Of a stretch of DNA of 64,000 nucleotides, positions 11,941 through 24,105 are shown piece by piece. Position numbers and translations under genes: made by a program. The DNA is taken from contig NC_052507.1 in the NCBI RefSeq assembly GCF_014356525.2, forward strand, positions 60,364,053-60,428,052, written 5' to 3'. The stretch comes from Nilaparvata lugens. Its lineage: Eukaryota; Arthropoda; Insecta; Hemiptera; Delphacidae. The stretch's first letter is position 1. Each line of letters begins with the position of its first letter. The notes under the pieces were generated by a model. It did not search any database. It saw only the letters and a program-made list of their open reading frames with translations, and was not told the DNA's origin.

Positions 11941-14210
11941 TACCCGAAACTACCAGTTCCGCCTAAATCAACACGAGTGCACCTCTAAAATTGAATCTGC
12001 CGCCCCGTTTTAGGACTACCTTGTAGATTTTACACTCATTTTAAGAACGCCGCTAGTTTTACTGCAATCACGCTGGTCGTAGCCTGGAAATATCCTCGTG
12101 GTTCCAAGTGGCAATAATGGAAAGGAAATTGCTTATTTTTAGATCCTGTTTGATAATTGTGTGGCAAATATTTATTTAGAAAAGCCTTGTACAAGAATAT
12201 GGGCTACAAGTCTTCTATCTCTTTAAAGCAAATGAAAGGTTTTAATCACAATTATAGGATATGATCTTGGAAATGGAAGAAAATAATGACTCAGAATGCT
12301 CTTAAGATTAGAAGTTTCTCGCTCTTCTGGTATCTTATAATTGATTTAGAGTTACAACACTAAAATGTGACTAGAAAAGATAGTCTTAAATGAATCATGT
12401 TTTAGATTTTTCAATTTATAAGATCAATAGATCTTAATAATCTATAGACTGATATCCCATCAACCAATGTAATTGAAATACATTCTAGAATTTCTATCAA
12501 CATTGTGACTAAACATCTGTAACGAATTCTCGAAAGTGAAAACTGAACCCTAATTTAAAATAATATGTTACTGCATTCAAAGCAATTCGAGAGAGGTGCA
12601 GTTTTGAGCTGAATCTGTTGTTAGTTTCAGGGAATTTCACGATTTTGCCTGAACCAGCAAATGGATAAATAGTACTTCCCATACAGTTTCGAGTTTCGCA
12701 GATATCATAGCACATCAAGGCAGTATTTTCAGACATTTTCAGTGAGATAGAACTGTGTTAAGCCGCTTGCAGCCTTTATTGAAATACTTTCGCATGAATA
12801 TTCCTCTACACGCAGCTGAATTCCAACACCCTTTGGTCTTTTAATAACTAAAAAGCGCAGAAATGCATTCCTGACGTGCTACAGTAGTTGAAGAGAGGCA
12901 TAAGAGATCGTTGACAACGGAGTTAGTAATTAAAATCTGAAACGGATACTTTCAAACGTAGCTTTTCCTGGTTAGTTGATGGTTGCTCTCCTATGTAAGT
13001 TGAACGGCTCTTTGCAGAACAAAGCTGCTCCATGTTGGCTTCATATTGATGTCCGATTTTAATTACGTGAATATGTCAACCATGCACAACCCTCATAGAT
13101 AATATGCGGTAGATTACTGGTTTACCTTGTGAGAGATGAGTGAAAAAACAAAATCTGGTTTTATCGTTTAAAACTTATTATTAAACTCTAGAAGAGTCCA
13201 TATGTGTGGTTATTGATTGAGCACACAAGCCTACAATATTTTTTATTAATTTTACTCTCATATTCCGCTCTGGATAGAGCAAACAAGTATAGTATTCTTA
13301 AAGTAAAAACTTTCAATCAAGTACATTTGAAATAAAGGTTTGATTATCATTAAATAACTGTGGAATAGTAATGTTTTACTTTTGTGAGCCAATTGCATTT
13401 GAAATATTTCGTAACTTCCAACTCGTCAAATTTTGTTTTAACCTAGTGATTTATGGATTGTCAATTAAAATCTATGATTTTTAACAAGTGGCTCACTTAC
13501 TTTTGTCATCCTCTTGTTTCATTGTAATTTCTTAACTAGAATTGGTTTTATCAACTATCACAATATTCATTATTCAGCATACCATGTTAGAGACTAAGTT
13601 GGAATAAAATCAACTCTTTATAATAAATGTACTTAATGCTTCCTTATATTTATAATTTTATTTTGTTATTGTAGTTAATGAATGCAGTAGAAGGAGCAGC
13701 AGAGAACAGAATGCGTTCCTTTGTCGCCATTCTGATTTTTGTTACTTGCCTCTTGGACAACAATAGAACTATGTGAAAAATAAAAATGAAATGCAAGTTC
13801 TACAACTCTAGTAAACTAGTTGGAATGCCAATCTTAAAAAAGTAATAATGTAGCCTATATTATGTGATGATGATGTAATGATGTATCAAATTCTGTAAAG
13901 TCTAAAAATTTTCTGATCAGATAACATACTAATAACATACTAAATTAACAAACAAACTGTGTTAACACACTAAACTCTATTCTAACCGTGAAACCAATGA
14001 CAATACTATCCTTCCGGATTTGAGATTCCAATAATTGAATAACTCCTACCAGAGAAGCAAGCAGCCAGCTATTTAAAGTGGCCGGACAAAATAATTCAGA
14101 GCAGAATGTTGTGGAACTGTTTAGTGGTACAAGCATTAGGAGTGTGCCACTGGAATCCTGAGAATCACAATTTATGCCCTCGAATTATTTCAGGCGTATT
14201 GCCGAAAATG
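11941..14210. other. AT-rich, non-repetitive DNA, no gene recognised
   Basis: Open frames stay under 76 codons. The part from about 12740 to 13100 is less AT-rich and free of repeats. No domain, splice pattern or RNA gene can be supported. Confidence 0.4.
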
Positions 14211-14212
14211 GC

Positions 14213-15182
14213 TGCAGGGAGGAGAGTGAGGAAAGAGAGTAGGAGGAAAGAGGGAGGATTTCAGGAGCTGAGAGGTGCAAACGATAATGAAGAGGGGAAG
14301 GAGGAGTGAGGAGAGGCAGTTAAGCAGAAGAAAGAGGAGGAGTAGGATGAGAGAAAATAGGAAGAGAAAGATGAGGGTTTGGGAGAGGAGAAGGAAGAAG
14401 GGGAGAAAGGAGAAGATGAGAAGAAAAACAAGAGACGAAAGAAGAAGAGAAGGAAGCAGAGAAGGAGAAAAGTGAGGAGGAGGTGCAGATGAAGGTAAAA
14501 AAAGAGGAAGAGGAGGAGGAGGAGGAGGAGGAGGAGGAGGAGGAGGAGGAAAGGATAAGAAGAGTAAGAGTAGAAAAATAAGGGCGAGAGTGGGAGGGAA
14601 ATAATAAAGAAAAGTTGAATTAGGAGAATAGAAGGAGGAGAAAGGAAGGAGGGAAGGGGTAAAGGAGAGGGGAAGAAGAAGAAGAGAAAAAGGAGGAGGA
14701 GGATAAAAAGGAAAAAAATGATAGTATAGAGGTGACAGATGAGAGAAGGAGGAGGTGGGATGAAGGAGAAAGAGGAGAAGGACGAGAAAAAAATAATCGG
14801 GAATGGGAAATAGATGGGAGGAAAGACTGGGGAGAAGGAATGGAAGCAGGAGGATGAAAAGGAAGAGGAGTAGGGAAAGGTGAAAGAGGACAAGAAGGAC
14901 TTAATACTAGTGATAATAAAAAGAGAAGAAGAATGATCAGGAGGAGGAGGAGGAAGTAAGATGAAGAAGGAGGAGGAAAAAGTAAGAAGAAGAAGGAGGA
15001 AAAAGTTAGAATAAGAAGGGGGAAGAAGTTAGAAGAATGAGGAGTAGGAAGTTGGAAGGAGAAGAAAACGTTGAACGTGGAGAAAGAGCAGGAATAATAG
15101 TAATTGTAGAAGGAGGGGAGGGAGGTTGATAGGGAGTGGGAGTAATACTAGGTGGAGAAGTAAGAGGAGGAGAAGTTGAACG
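14213..15182. repeat. long purine tract (GA/GGA), about 970 bp
   Basis: The + strand is almost all A and G over nearly 1 kb, including a (GGA)n core at about 14507-14551. A 210-codon Ser/Phe/Leu-rich frame on the minus strand (14261-14893) arises because CT-rich DNA rarely encodes stops in that frame. It has no complex domain and is not annotated as a gene. Confidence 0.9.
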
Positions 15183-15847
15183 CCAAAAGAGCAGTATGCC
15201 AAAAGCGCATTGTTTGCTTTCAATTCACATGCCGGTACCCCTCCTCCACCACACCCTCACACCTCCTCCTCGTGACAATCCCCCCTCCCCGTCCACAGCT
15301 GGAAGTGATTGTACTCCCTTTATTAATAGAAAACCAGCAGCAGCGGCGGCAGATTCAGAGTTCAACACGACTGTTCAGTTTGCGGGCGTTGATGCATTGC
15401 AATATTATACAGAGAGGACATTGGGCCCTATCGATTGCTCCCTATTTTAAATACTGAGACCCGTTCGAAATTCAGAAGTACCGTATTGTTAAACGGAACA
15501 GCTGACTATGAGAAATCCAAAAATTGGCATTAACGGAGTACCATGGGAAAATTAGTGCATGTCTTGTGTGCATAATTTACAGTGCATGTGTGTATTACTT
15601 CCTACTCACTACTACTTTTCATAAGACTTTCAAATTTTAGTGAAACCGAAACCAATATGGGAAGATTAATGGAACAAACTCTGATATATGAACCATAAAA
15701 TGTTGGAAGATCATTGAAGGGGTGATAGTAATCACTATTCAATTAAAATCAACAATCTATATATTACTCATTATCAATAATAATTGTTGGTCGGAACAGG
15801 CAAATGTACCTAATCTTATTATATTAAGCGAGCAATTTCTTTATTCA

Positions 15848-15912
15848 TATATCTGGTTATTTTTATATCTGGTTATTTTTATGTCTGGTTATTTTTATAT
15901 CTGGTTATTTAT
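15848..15912. repeat. 16-bp tandem repeat, four copies
   Basis: ATCTGGTTATTTTTAT is repeated four times with single-base changes. It sits at the left part of the larger repeat described for 15880-17305. Confidence 0.75.
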
Positions 15913-17305
15913 GTTTTACGGATCTCGAAAACGGCTCTAACGATTTTCACGAAATTTGGAACATAGTAAGTAGGTTTATGATATGAAGATTCGATTGCAC
16001 CAGGTCTCATTCTTTGGAAAACTCGCTGAGCGACATTAAAAGGATAATTCATCCTTGGAAAACAGATGATAATTTCGTCGTCTCTCGATAACAGAAGATA
16101 CGTGAACCTGTGTGGGAGAGAGACACAATTATTTCCAACTGTGTAATCATAATCAATCAGCGAGAAATGTTATCTAGCTAGACAATTTAATCGATTTGAT
16201 CAACATAATCTGATTTGTTGACATGACATGATAATCCTCCTAAACTAGAGTATATCATAATTTTCAAAGTTGATCATTATTTGACAATTTCAATTGATTA
16301 GTGAGTGTTATTTTGTTATTCAGTTTGGTTTATATATAATCTTAATTATAATTTTTTGTTCTCAAATGTTTGAACAGAAAATTGAACCTGAATTCAAGTG
16401 TATGGAACATAACCTACTTTCTGGACTATCTGTAGTGTATAAATCGAAATTCGGGAAGAAAACAGTTTTGGGCTGTGCCTGTTAAGCTGCGTTTATACCA
16501 GAGTTATTAACTTGACTGAATCGTCAAAAATTTCTCTTGACAAAAGTTAATAACTCATGTTTCTAACAGAAAATTCCTTGTTATTAACAAGATCTTGTTA
16601 TCAATATAATTGACTTCCATATGATTTCATTTAACGAGACTATTCATATGATATAACAGCCAGAATAAAAAGCAAAAATTGTCTTCAAATCCGAATTGAA
16701 ACATGTGTGTGATCATTAAAATAATGATCTTCATCTTAGTAAATAAATTATAATGCGTTTACACCAGAGTTTAAAACAAAAGTTTTCAACATGAGTTAAT
16801 AACATTTTTTTTTGGCTGCTAGTTTTGTTATCAACAAAAGTTAATAAATTTGTCACGTGTTTTGTCTGCAGCTCATTAGGGAACAGCTGTTGTTGTAGGG
16901 TAGGGATGCTGGGTGAGGGGGTTGCGGGGAAGATAGTAAACTGTTATTAACAAAAGTTACCGACTCTCGATGGATAACATAAATCTTGTTGATAACAAGG
17001 AATTTTCTGTTAAAAACACGAGTTATCAACTTTTATCAAGAGAATTTTCTGTCGATTCAGTCAAGTTGACAACTTTTTATTAATAACTCATGTTATCAAC
17101 TCCGGTGTAACGCAACTCAACATGATGTTATTAACTTTTGTAATTAACATCAGTTGATAACAAAAATGTTGAAAACATGAGTTATTAACTCCGGTGTAAA
17201 CGCAGCTTTAGTACTTACCCAATCATTTTAAAGAATTGTGTTCGGTTTATCAAAAGTCAATAAATAAATAACGAGCGAAGCTCGGTGCCCCGATATATTA
17301 TTATA
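15880..17305. mobile_element. dispersed repeat interrupted by a MITE
   Basis: It runs from TTTACGGATCTCGAAAACGG near 15913, through TCGTCGTCTCTCGATAAC near 16075, to ACGAGCGAAGCTCGG at about 17270-17284. It is broken at 16482-17210 by a TTA-flanked MITE; removing the MITE gives continuous text (CTGTGCCTGTTAGTACTTAC). I remember similar units as common in hemipteran genomes, but cannot confirm family or ends. It has no ORF. Confidence 0.45.
16485..17207. mobile_element. MITE with AGCTGCGTTTA TIRs and TTA target duplication
   Basis: The left end is AGCTGCGTTTATACC and the right end is GGTGTAAACGCAGCT, its inverted match with one mismatch. TTA lies on both sides (16482-16484 and 17208-17210). 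A TWA trinucleotide duplication and short TIRs fit non-autonomous PIF/Harbinger-type elements. Inside, GTTATTAAC, AACAAGGAATTTTCTGTTA and their inversions recur, so the 723-bp unit is largely self-complementary. An internal TGCGTTTACACC near 16754 suggests a nested or duplicated end. It encodes no protein. Confidence 0.8.
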
Positions 17306-18960
17306 CCTAATGCATGAAGACAGGAAGAAAAAGAATATTCATCAAATTCTCACTCTGGATGCTTCATATTTAAAAGCACTGAGATGCTTCGTAATTATTA
17401 ATGAATTACATTGCACTGAATTAAAAGTTAATGATTTTTCAATTCTTCATGAATTTATAAAAATGCCTGATGCTTCTCACGGTAAAAACTTCACAAACGC
17501 ATACAAGTGCCACATGGAGAATTAAGCAATCGTATCATATGTATTAAATATATAGAGTACTAATAAATTACATTTTTAGAAAATCTATAATCGTATCACG
17601 TTATTGACTCTATAGGGAACAAACAGGTAACTCTATTCAGGACTCCGTGATTACAATGTACGTACTACAATATCAAATATCTGAATAATATACCAGCTAT
17701 CAAAATTATACATTAAACAGTTACATTATACATTTATACAATTATACATTAAACAGTGATAGATGATTACAGCGTACTATAGAGATAAACCAATCAACTA
17801 TCAGAATAATATACAAAAAGTTATTGATTACATAAAGTTGTTAGATTGGCAAAGTAGCCTAACAGTGGGCAGTTATTATCAAGCTACACTCAATAGAGAT
17901 GATTCAAGCATGTTTTTCTAACTAATCCTATTCCTTCCAAGTAATCAACAGTTCTCAAACATTCAACAAATTCACACATTTTACAACACTGAACATTTTT
18001 CTCATTAGATTGGAATAAACTTTTGATTTCCAATCTCATAAACTCTCACACGTCACAGTATTTTAGATTCTTTATTCCTATCTGTAAATGAAACTTTCAA
18101 TTTCCAATCCATTTCATGTCTCTTCAAATCTCTCTACAGAACAAGACAATCTCTCCGTTCAACTATTATTTGCACTTCATCATTTTAGCCTGTTTGTTGT
18201 GTCCTGGTGTGAGGTTGTCGTGAATGTGTGTGAGTTGCAACATCCATCCATCACTGTGTCGACACCTGCCCTGAAGGCTAGCGTTCAAAAACAGTACATA
18301 TTCGAACAACCCCTTCAGATCCCCGTTCCGCAACACACACAGCACTCATGCGAGCAGTTGAAGGGGCCATGGCATCACACGTCACCTCCATTCCGTGGCG
18401 GCGCACTCTAAATTGATTTAGTCAAACTGCTATCCACTTCTGCCAGTTGCCCTTTATGGAACACAACTCACTCTCTTTCTCTCTCTCTATTCTCTTCCTT
18501 CTTTGTCCACTCAAAAACAGCGCTAAAATTTGTTTTGTTTTACTTTTTTCCCGGCGTTCTCTCTGGGGCAACACGAACTAACAATGCGAGCCGCTCGTCA
18601 TCTGGGACTCAACATTCCACTTCACATTGTTTCGCGCCGACCGCCATTTCTCCAGCTATTTACAAGTTTGCTCATTTAGACTGCCTCTGCTGTTGTTCTG
18701 TTGTCGAGCTACCAATCGATTCAGATACACAATGTTGCAGTTTTGTTATCTGAAATAAGTGGAAATGTATGTGATTCACATAGTTTGATTGTTTTGTCTG
18801 TGATCTACTCGTACAATGCCTAGAGGATTGTTCATCATACGCTTATAACTTGAACATGGTTCATGAAAAACATATTGACATGTTGAACGTACTAGAACGT
18901 ACCATTTACTAGGGTACTAGAGCATATTAGAATTCAGGTTATGGAGGTAACTGAAATGTA
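17306..18960. other. no gene recognised; GC-richer patch at 18230-18720
   Basis: A 71-codon frame (17310-17525, +) has no recognised domain and follows directly after a repeat end. The patch at 18230-18720 is less AT-rich, with CT-rich simple sequence at about 18470-18505, and holds frames of 72-107 codons without recognised motifs. None can be supported as exons. Confidence 0.4.
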
Positions 18961-18972
18961 GTATATTTAACC

Positions 18973-19453
18973 TTAACCTTAGTTTTATGAATTATTTAAA
19001 GTTACTCGGATATACTACACAATGTCGAGTATTCTGTACAGATTAAACAACTCTGTCGAGTTACTACAGATGTAACACTACTAAATACATAATCTAATAA
19101 GGTGCTAGATAATACTGAAGCATGTTACGTAGAACTTTCTGAAATTCAAAACATATCTTTACAGGAAATAGAGCAACCTGTATCATAAAATAAACAGAAA
19201 CATGAACATGATCTGTATAGGAACATATATTATTATACAAAAGGACATAGGGTATACAAGAAACATGCAGGAGCATATTAGTAGAAACTTACGTAGACAA
19301 GAAAAATTCACTTCGAGTACTAAATCATGTGACACACCACAAATCGAGTGGACCTGTACTACAGTATCTGAACTCAGTATTTACTAGAACAGAATACTCG
19401 ACATTGTGTAGTATATACGAGTAACTTTGAATTAATCATAAAACTAAGGTTAA
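18973..19453. mobile_element. MITE-like element with long inverted repeats
   Basis: The left arm starts TTAACCTTAGTTTTATGA and continues with AAAGTTACTCG and ACTACACAATGTCGAGTATT to about 19045. The right arm (about 19383-19453) is its inversion, ending ATCATAAAACTAAGGTTAA. The arms are about 70 bp with a few mismatches, around a 340-bp centre that has no recognisable protein. Confidence 0.75.
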
Positions 19454-19499
19454 ATTGAGTTGATCATAATTGGATTGATGAATAAGTAATAAGTAAATA

Positions 19500-20020
19500 T
19501 TCTGGTCACAAGTAGAATTGGACAGGCCAGGCAGGCAACACAAACATTAAATTCCATACTTTGGTCCAAAAATATTACAAATCCCACAAAAATAAAAATG
19601 TATCATTCAATTGTACAGAGTATATTGCTCTATGGCTCTGAAACATGGGAATTAACAAAACGAGACACTCAAAGAATAAATGCTGTGGAAATGGATTTGC
19701 GCCGGAGTTCTTGTGTTTCAAGGATGGATCGAGTGAGGAATACGGAGATAAGGAACAGAATAGGGAAACTGGACTCAACAGTAGAGCAGATTGAAAAGAA
19801 GCGCCTTGTATGGTTAGGACATGCACAGAGGATGAGAGATGAGAGGTGGCCCAAAAAGATACTGAATTGGGATCCACCTGGAAAAATAAGGAGAGGTAGA
19901 ACGCCCGAACTGTGGAACAAACAGGTGTATACGTGTATGAGGAATAGAAATCTGGTCTAGGGAGACTGGAATAATCGCAATAAATGGCAGATGAGATGCG
20001 AGAAACGGCTGGAGCTGTAA
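19500..20020 (+). pseudogene. non-LTR retrotransposon RT C-terminal fragment, 5'-truncated
   Basis: The readable frame starts upstream of the first ATG (19598). Translation shows LNSILWSKNI, then the widely shared LLYGSETWELTKRDTQRINA block, a KKRLVWLGHAQRM motif and a GRTPELWNKQV tail. These belong to the region after the catalytic palm in insect endonuclease/reverse-transcriptase elements. An in-frame TAG at 19958-19960 interrupts the conserved tail, which then continues (GDWNNRNKW) to TAA at 20018-20020. The endonuclease, the catalytic RT motifs and the 5' end are absent, so this is a dead copy. A (TA)n run follows within 15 bp and may be the element's tail. Confidence 0.85.
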
Positions 20021-20032
20021 AATAGACTCGCT

Positions 20033-20043
20033 TATATATATAC

Positions 20044-20090
<47 letters not shown>
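20033..20090. repeat. (TA)n microsatellite after LINE fragment
   Basis: TATATA repeats with two TACATA interruptions at the 5' side. It begins right after the truncated RT frame, where some LINE families carry a simple-sequence tail. Confidence 0.85.
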
Positions 20091-20091
<1 letters not shown>

Positions 20092-20099
20092 TGGTTTCT

Positions 20100-21825
20100 G
20101 AGGGTACATTGAACTGAGGCCTTCTCCTCCAGGTTTCAAAAAAACTACTGCTTTTAGAATCAACTTCATGTGTGAAGTTTTTGGTTAAGAATGTCTTGAA
20201 AATTTTGTAGACCAGAAATGTTTGTCCTAGTCTCTGGAAGAATGAATATTTCTCATGGAAGGCCAATTGAATCAACTATAAACTCAAAAAACTACAAACT
20301 CAAAAACTACCATTCAAACTACAAACTCGTATACCACGCAAATCTCGATCACTGATGGAGTAAAAATACACGAACAAGTCTCCGATTTCACGAAAGCATG
20401 CACACATACAACGTTTCTGATCCTCCCACCATAACCTAATACAAATCAGCACAAAACATTCTACCTAATGTTTAGGAACATCCAATAGTCTAGAGCACTT
20501 TCATTTCACTCTCCCCTCTATACTGCCAAACAAATGGTTGCAACAGTCACATGTTGATGAACATGTTGCAGAGGATTGAGTCGCTAAGCACATTAAACGT
20601 CGTCTGTTGTGGCACGATTTAATAGCGGTTGTTTTTGCAATTGAGCTTTGTCGTATATTTGACAGTAGTAGGGGTGGTTGAAAGGAGTAGCTTCCATGTG
20701 ACTGAAGCTTAACAGAATCACACGCATAGATAGGTATCTTACACACATATAGATGCACGTGCATTGTGTACAAAGATATACACGAGTATATAGATATCAT
20801 ATACATGGATAAATACGAATATGTAGATATAATGTACACATAGATAGGTATAACACATAGGAGAAAACCGATTCTACCTCACGATGGAAACATCTCCTTC
20901 TCCGTTTATTGCATATTAAATTGTCTACAGACACCAGAAAACAGCATTTCCCGGCCTGCAGATAGGCGGCTGTCTTCATCTGGCATTTGGGCGTTGTTTA
21001 TTGTCAGACAACGTCGTTTTGTTTTAGAGCTGGAGACAACAATAGGCGATGTGAAAAAGGGATGCTGCAGTAGCTCCCAGGAGTCGTTCCCTGTCGGGGA
21101 GTTCTCACCAGGCATGCGTGGTAGGTGGGTTGACGTGTTGCGTGCTTACTGAAAAAATAGGAGTGATCAGGAGGAAGAGTGTGAGACGATGTTGGGAGCT
21201 CAAGTGAGATTCACTTATAACTTTGAGCGTCGATTGAGAAAAATTGGTATTCATGAATAATTCTGCCAGATTTGAGTTCATCTTGATAGTGTTTTTTTAT
21301 TCAGAAATTACGATGGAAGTACAGTATGGAAATATGAATTTCAACTTATTTATTTGTGTGATGTTTTGGAAATCTGTCACAACTGCAATTATATTGTTTT
21401 GAATGCTATGTGAAAAGTGACAACTTTGGCTTCTATTCCTTTCTGTTATTTCAATATTACTAGTAACTAGTAAGTGGAAATTACCATTTTCTAGTCTTTA
21501 GGTAAAGAAAGCGAATGACTATGACACATTCACTATTTCTATGAGAAATGAATTTCAACTCTAACAAAAACCTTCTAGATATTCTCCAGTGGGATCAAGG
21601 TTGCATAATGTTAAAAAAAGACTACTTTTCCTTTGAGACTGTGATTGGATACAACCACATGAGATTAGGATTGATGCAGTTCACTTGTTTCAAAAATGTT
21701 TAACGATTTCCAAAGGTTGAATGGACCAATGGGTTGAATGAACCTTTCCAGCAGGTTTGTGTTTTTAGTGGAGATCGTCGTCGTCTTCCTACAAGGATTA
21801 GGCAATTTGCCTGTTCCGACTTCAA
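20100..21825. other. no gene recognised; half copy of hairpin MITE at 21203-21225
   Basis: Frames under 115 codons without motifs. AAGTGAGATTCACTTATAAC at about 21203 matches one end of the hairpin family at 41277-41457. The segment 20570-20680 and that around 20930-21130 are GC-richer and non-repetitive. Confidence 0.4.
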
Positions 21826-21830
21826 ACTCA

Positions 21831-22220
21831 CCATCACATCAATCTTTTACGGGGTCTGCGCACACTTCTCTTCCCAACCGGGTTATACGACATGACTGCC
21901 CTGGGAATCCTGTCGCTCTCCATCCTTTCAACATGGTCTTTACAGTTTTGGCGATCTTCTTCAATCTTCTGCCATATGGAGATTATGTTGAGCTCGCTTC
22001 TTATATCGACATTATGAAGCCTATCTTCCCTTGTGCACCCTTTTACTGTTCTTAAAACCCTCATTCCGGCAGCTTGTAACCTACTCCATACTTTCTTCTT
22101 AGGTATCCAAGATTCAGAGCCATATAAGAGGATTGGAATAGCCATAACCTTACAGAATTTGAATTTTGTCTCTCTCCTGGCTCTGTTTCTCAAAGTCCTA
22201 GTTTCGTGTAGATCTGAATA
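21831..22220 (-). pseudogene. LINE RT C-terminal fragment (minus)
   Basis: On the minus strand the frame starts before its first ATG (22191-22193) and reads TKFKFCKVMAIPILLYGSE, then a KGCTREDRLHNVDIR segment, HVERMESDRIPRAV and GKRSVRRPRKRL near the stop. This is the C-terminal part of a non-LTR retrotransposon polyprotein, of a family different from the 19.5-kb fragment (AIPILLYGSE and RIPRAV instead of SILLYGSETW and RWPKKIL). The palm catalytic motifs and endonuclease are missing. It is 5'-truncated and probably dead. Confidence 0.8.
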
Positions 22221-22280
22221 TAAATATGATAGATATGAATTTTTTCTTCATTCAACAAACAAAACTAATTCTTAGAGTGT

Positions 22281-22503
22281 AGAATTGGTAACTCACTTCA
22301 TATAAGAAACGACGTAATAAGAACCGAACTGAATGTCTTTATTGCAAATATTGAAGAAAAGTAGAAAAGACTGGTCTAGCCATCTACTTCGTATGCCAAC
22401 AAATAGACTTCCAATCCAAGCTTGGCACTACAAAACCGATGGGAGAAGAGGCGTCGGACGACCGATGAAGAAATGGATGCCGGAACAGGCCAACAGAGCC
22501 TAA
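22281..22503 (+). pseudogene. LINE RT C-terminal fragment (plus), frameshifted
   Basis: From 22372 to the TAA at 22501-22503 one frame reads HLLRMPTNRLPIQAWHYKTD and then GRRGVGRPMKKW, typical of the end of a LINE polyprotein. Upstream, another frame reads RNDVIRTELNVFIANIEEK before a TAG, and corresponds to the part that normally precedes it. So the copy carries a stop and a frameshift at about 22360-22372. An ATGATGATGA tail follows. It lies back-to-back with the minus-strand fragment ending at 22220, so two independent insertions meet here. Confidence 0.7.
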
Positions 22504-23500
22504 TCCTTGAATGACTATGATGATGATGACTTATTATAAGAATATACCAATTTGTGATCTTCTACAGATATTGAAATATTTAATATTTAGATATGAATCA
22601 TGACGTTGGAGGGAAAAATCCTCTAATCCTTCCAAATGGGAAAAACTATTGCCTAATACAATATGAGTAATAATCAATACAGAGATTCCCGATAGTTACA
22701 AATCAACGTTAGTAGAGATAATAATGTTGTTGACAGCGTGTTCCGATATTGCGGTTGGAAATATTCACCTCTATAGAGGAGTTATGGTTATATTACATAG
22801 TATAGTTGTTGAGAATGACTTAAACATACTATACTGGCAATAATTTCTGCAACAATGAGAATCGCACTCACTTTGTTTCAATGCATGTTTCATCGGTAAT
22901 ACATCAGACTGCACTACAATGCATTGTCATTCCAATACACTTGCTGGAGAGAGAAAGAGTGAGTGTGAGCGGGGGAGAAAGAGTGAGAGAGAGAGAGTGA
23001 GTGAGAGAGAGTGCACCATGCACTTTGTCATATAGAAAACGTCGTTACTAACGTATATATTCCGTATATAGATCTATATGCAAGGGTATGTTTCAGCGTA
23101 TGAGTTGGAATATTTGGTCGTAGGGAGCACACGCGCCCTGACGGGGAATAACAGAACTAATGGCGTGCCGCTATTATCTCGGCGATTATAACCTAACAAT
23201 ACCCGCGTTCTGGGAAGCTCTGGTCTGCGGACAGTTGTAGTGAATTTATGCCCTTAAACTATGCGCTCGGACCAAAATGAGCAGCCGACAATGAATGCAA
23301 ACTGAACTGCACAGTGTCGATTGGTTGTGTGCCTCTGCTCAACACAGAGCTAACACATATAGTTCCATGAAGCTATAGAGATCATTCAGCATACCGCTAT
23401 CAATTACTGGAGATCATGGAGTGGTATGTGCGGCGATAAATATTAATTTGGTTCAGAGGGTGCTTGTACTGTGCGTGATGCGTCTATGAACACGAAGTTA
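22504..23500. other. no gene recognised; GA microsatellite and GC-richer patch
   Basis: A GAGA-rich run lies at about 22950-23015. The part 23100-23350 is GC-richer and not visibly repetitive; it could be regulatory or an untranslated exon, but nothing decides this. Confidence 0.35.
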
Positions 23501-23508
23501 TGTGCTTG

Positions 23509-24105
23509 CGAATTCAGTTGCTCGTGGTTCGGAGCCCACTTGAAACTATGATTTCACTCATCGTTATTGTAATTGTTCAGTTTTTTATTATGCTCGTCTC
23601 CAATGTTATGAAACATATTACAGTCCAATGTGAAAAGTGAAAAGGTTGGCTCAGATGCTGCTGGTATTTCTCGCTTATGGAATGAAAAGTGGGTTAGATG
23701 TGTTGACGAAATCAGTTGCTCGTGGTTCGGGACCCACCCACAAGTATAGTTTCAGACATAATTATTGTAATTTTTCAGTTCTTTCATTAGGTTCTTGTCC
23801 AATGATATCTAGAACAAATGCTTCGATCAAGTGTGGAAAATAAAAGAGTTTTTGTAAGATACTGCTAATATTGCACGCTTGCAATAAAAAAGAGTTTTTG
23901 TGTACGAAATCAGTTGCATGTGGTTCGGTATCCACGTGGAACTATGGCTTTGCTCTAAAACAAACGATTGATCATCTTATCATAAATGTACTTGGAAATT
24001 TTATACCTTTAGTTGAGTTGCTGATCAATTTGCTGTTTTGTTTTTTGATCAATTTGTTTTCCAATTTTGAACAAATATCAATTATTAAGAGGAAACAGAT
24101 TCAGA
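23509..24105. repeat. 198-bp tandem repeat, three degenerate units
   Basis: The anchor TCAGTTGC(T/A)(C/T)GTGGTTCGG occurs in three units starting at 23509, 23707 and 23905, exactly 198 bp apart each time, preceded by CGAA. Units 1 and 2 also share TTATTGTAATT(G/T)TTCAGTT downstream. Because 198 is a multiple of three, small frames of 68-81 codons line up with the period, but they show no known domain. The third unit decays after its first part. Confidence 0.75.

Noticed and set aside
14261..14893. 210-codon open frame on the minus strand
   Set aside because: It lies within a polypurine tract; CT-rich DNA seldom forms stops. No domain is visible.
15136..15457. Overlapping frames of 93-104 codons (+)
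   Set aside because: They start in the purine tract and run in two frames at once; no recognisable motif.
18088..18411. 107-codon frame (+)
   Set aside because: No known domain, near simple sequence; length is compatible with chance in a less AT-rich patch.
23509..24105. CRISPR array
   Set aside because: Units are 198 bp, degenerate, only three, and in a eukaryotic context; no short identical repeats with spacers.
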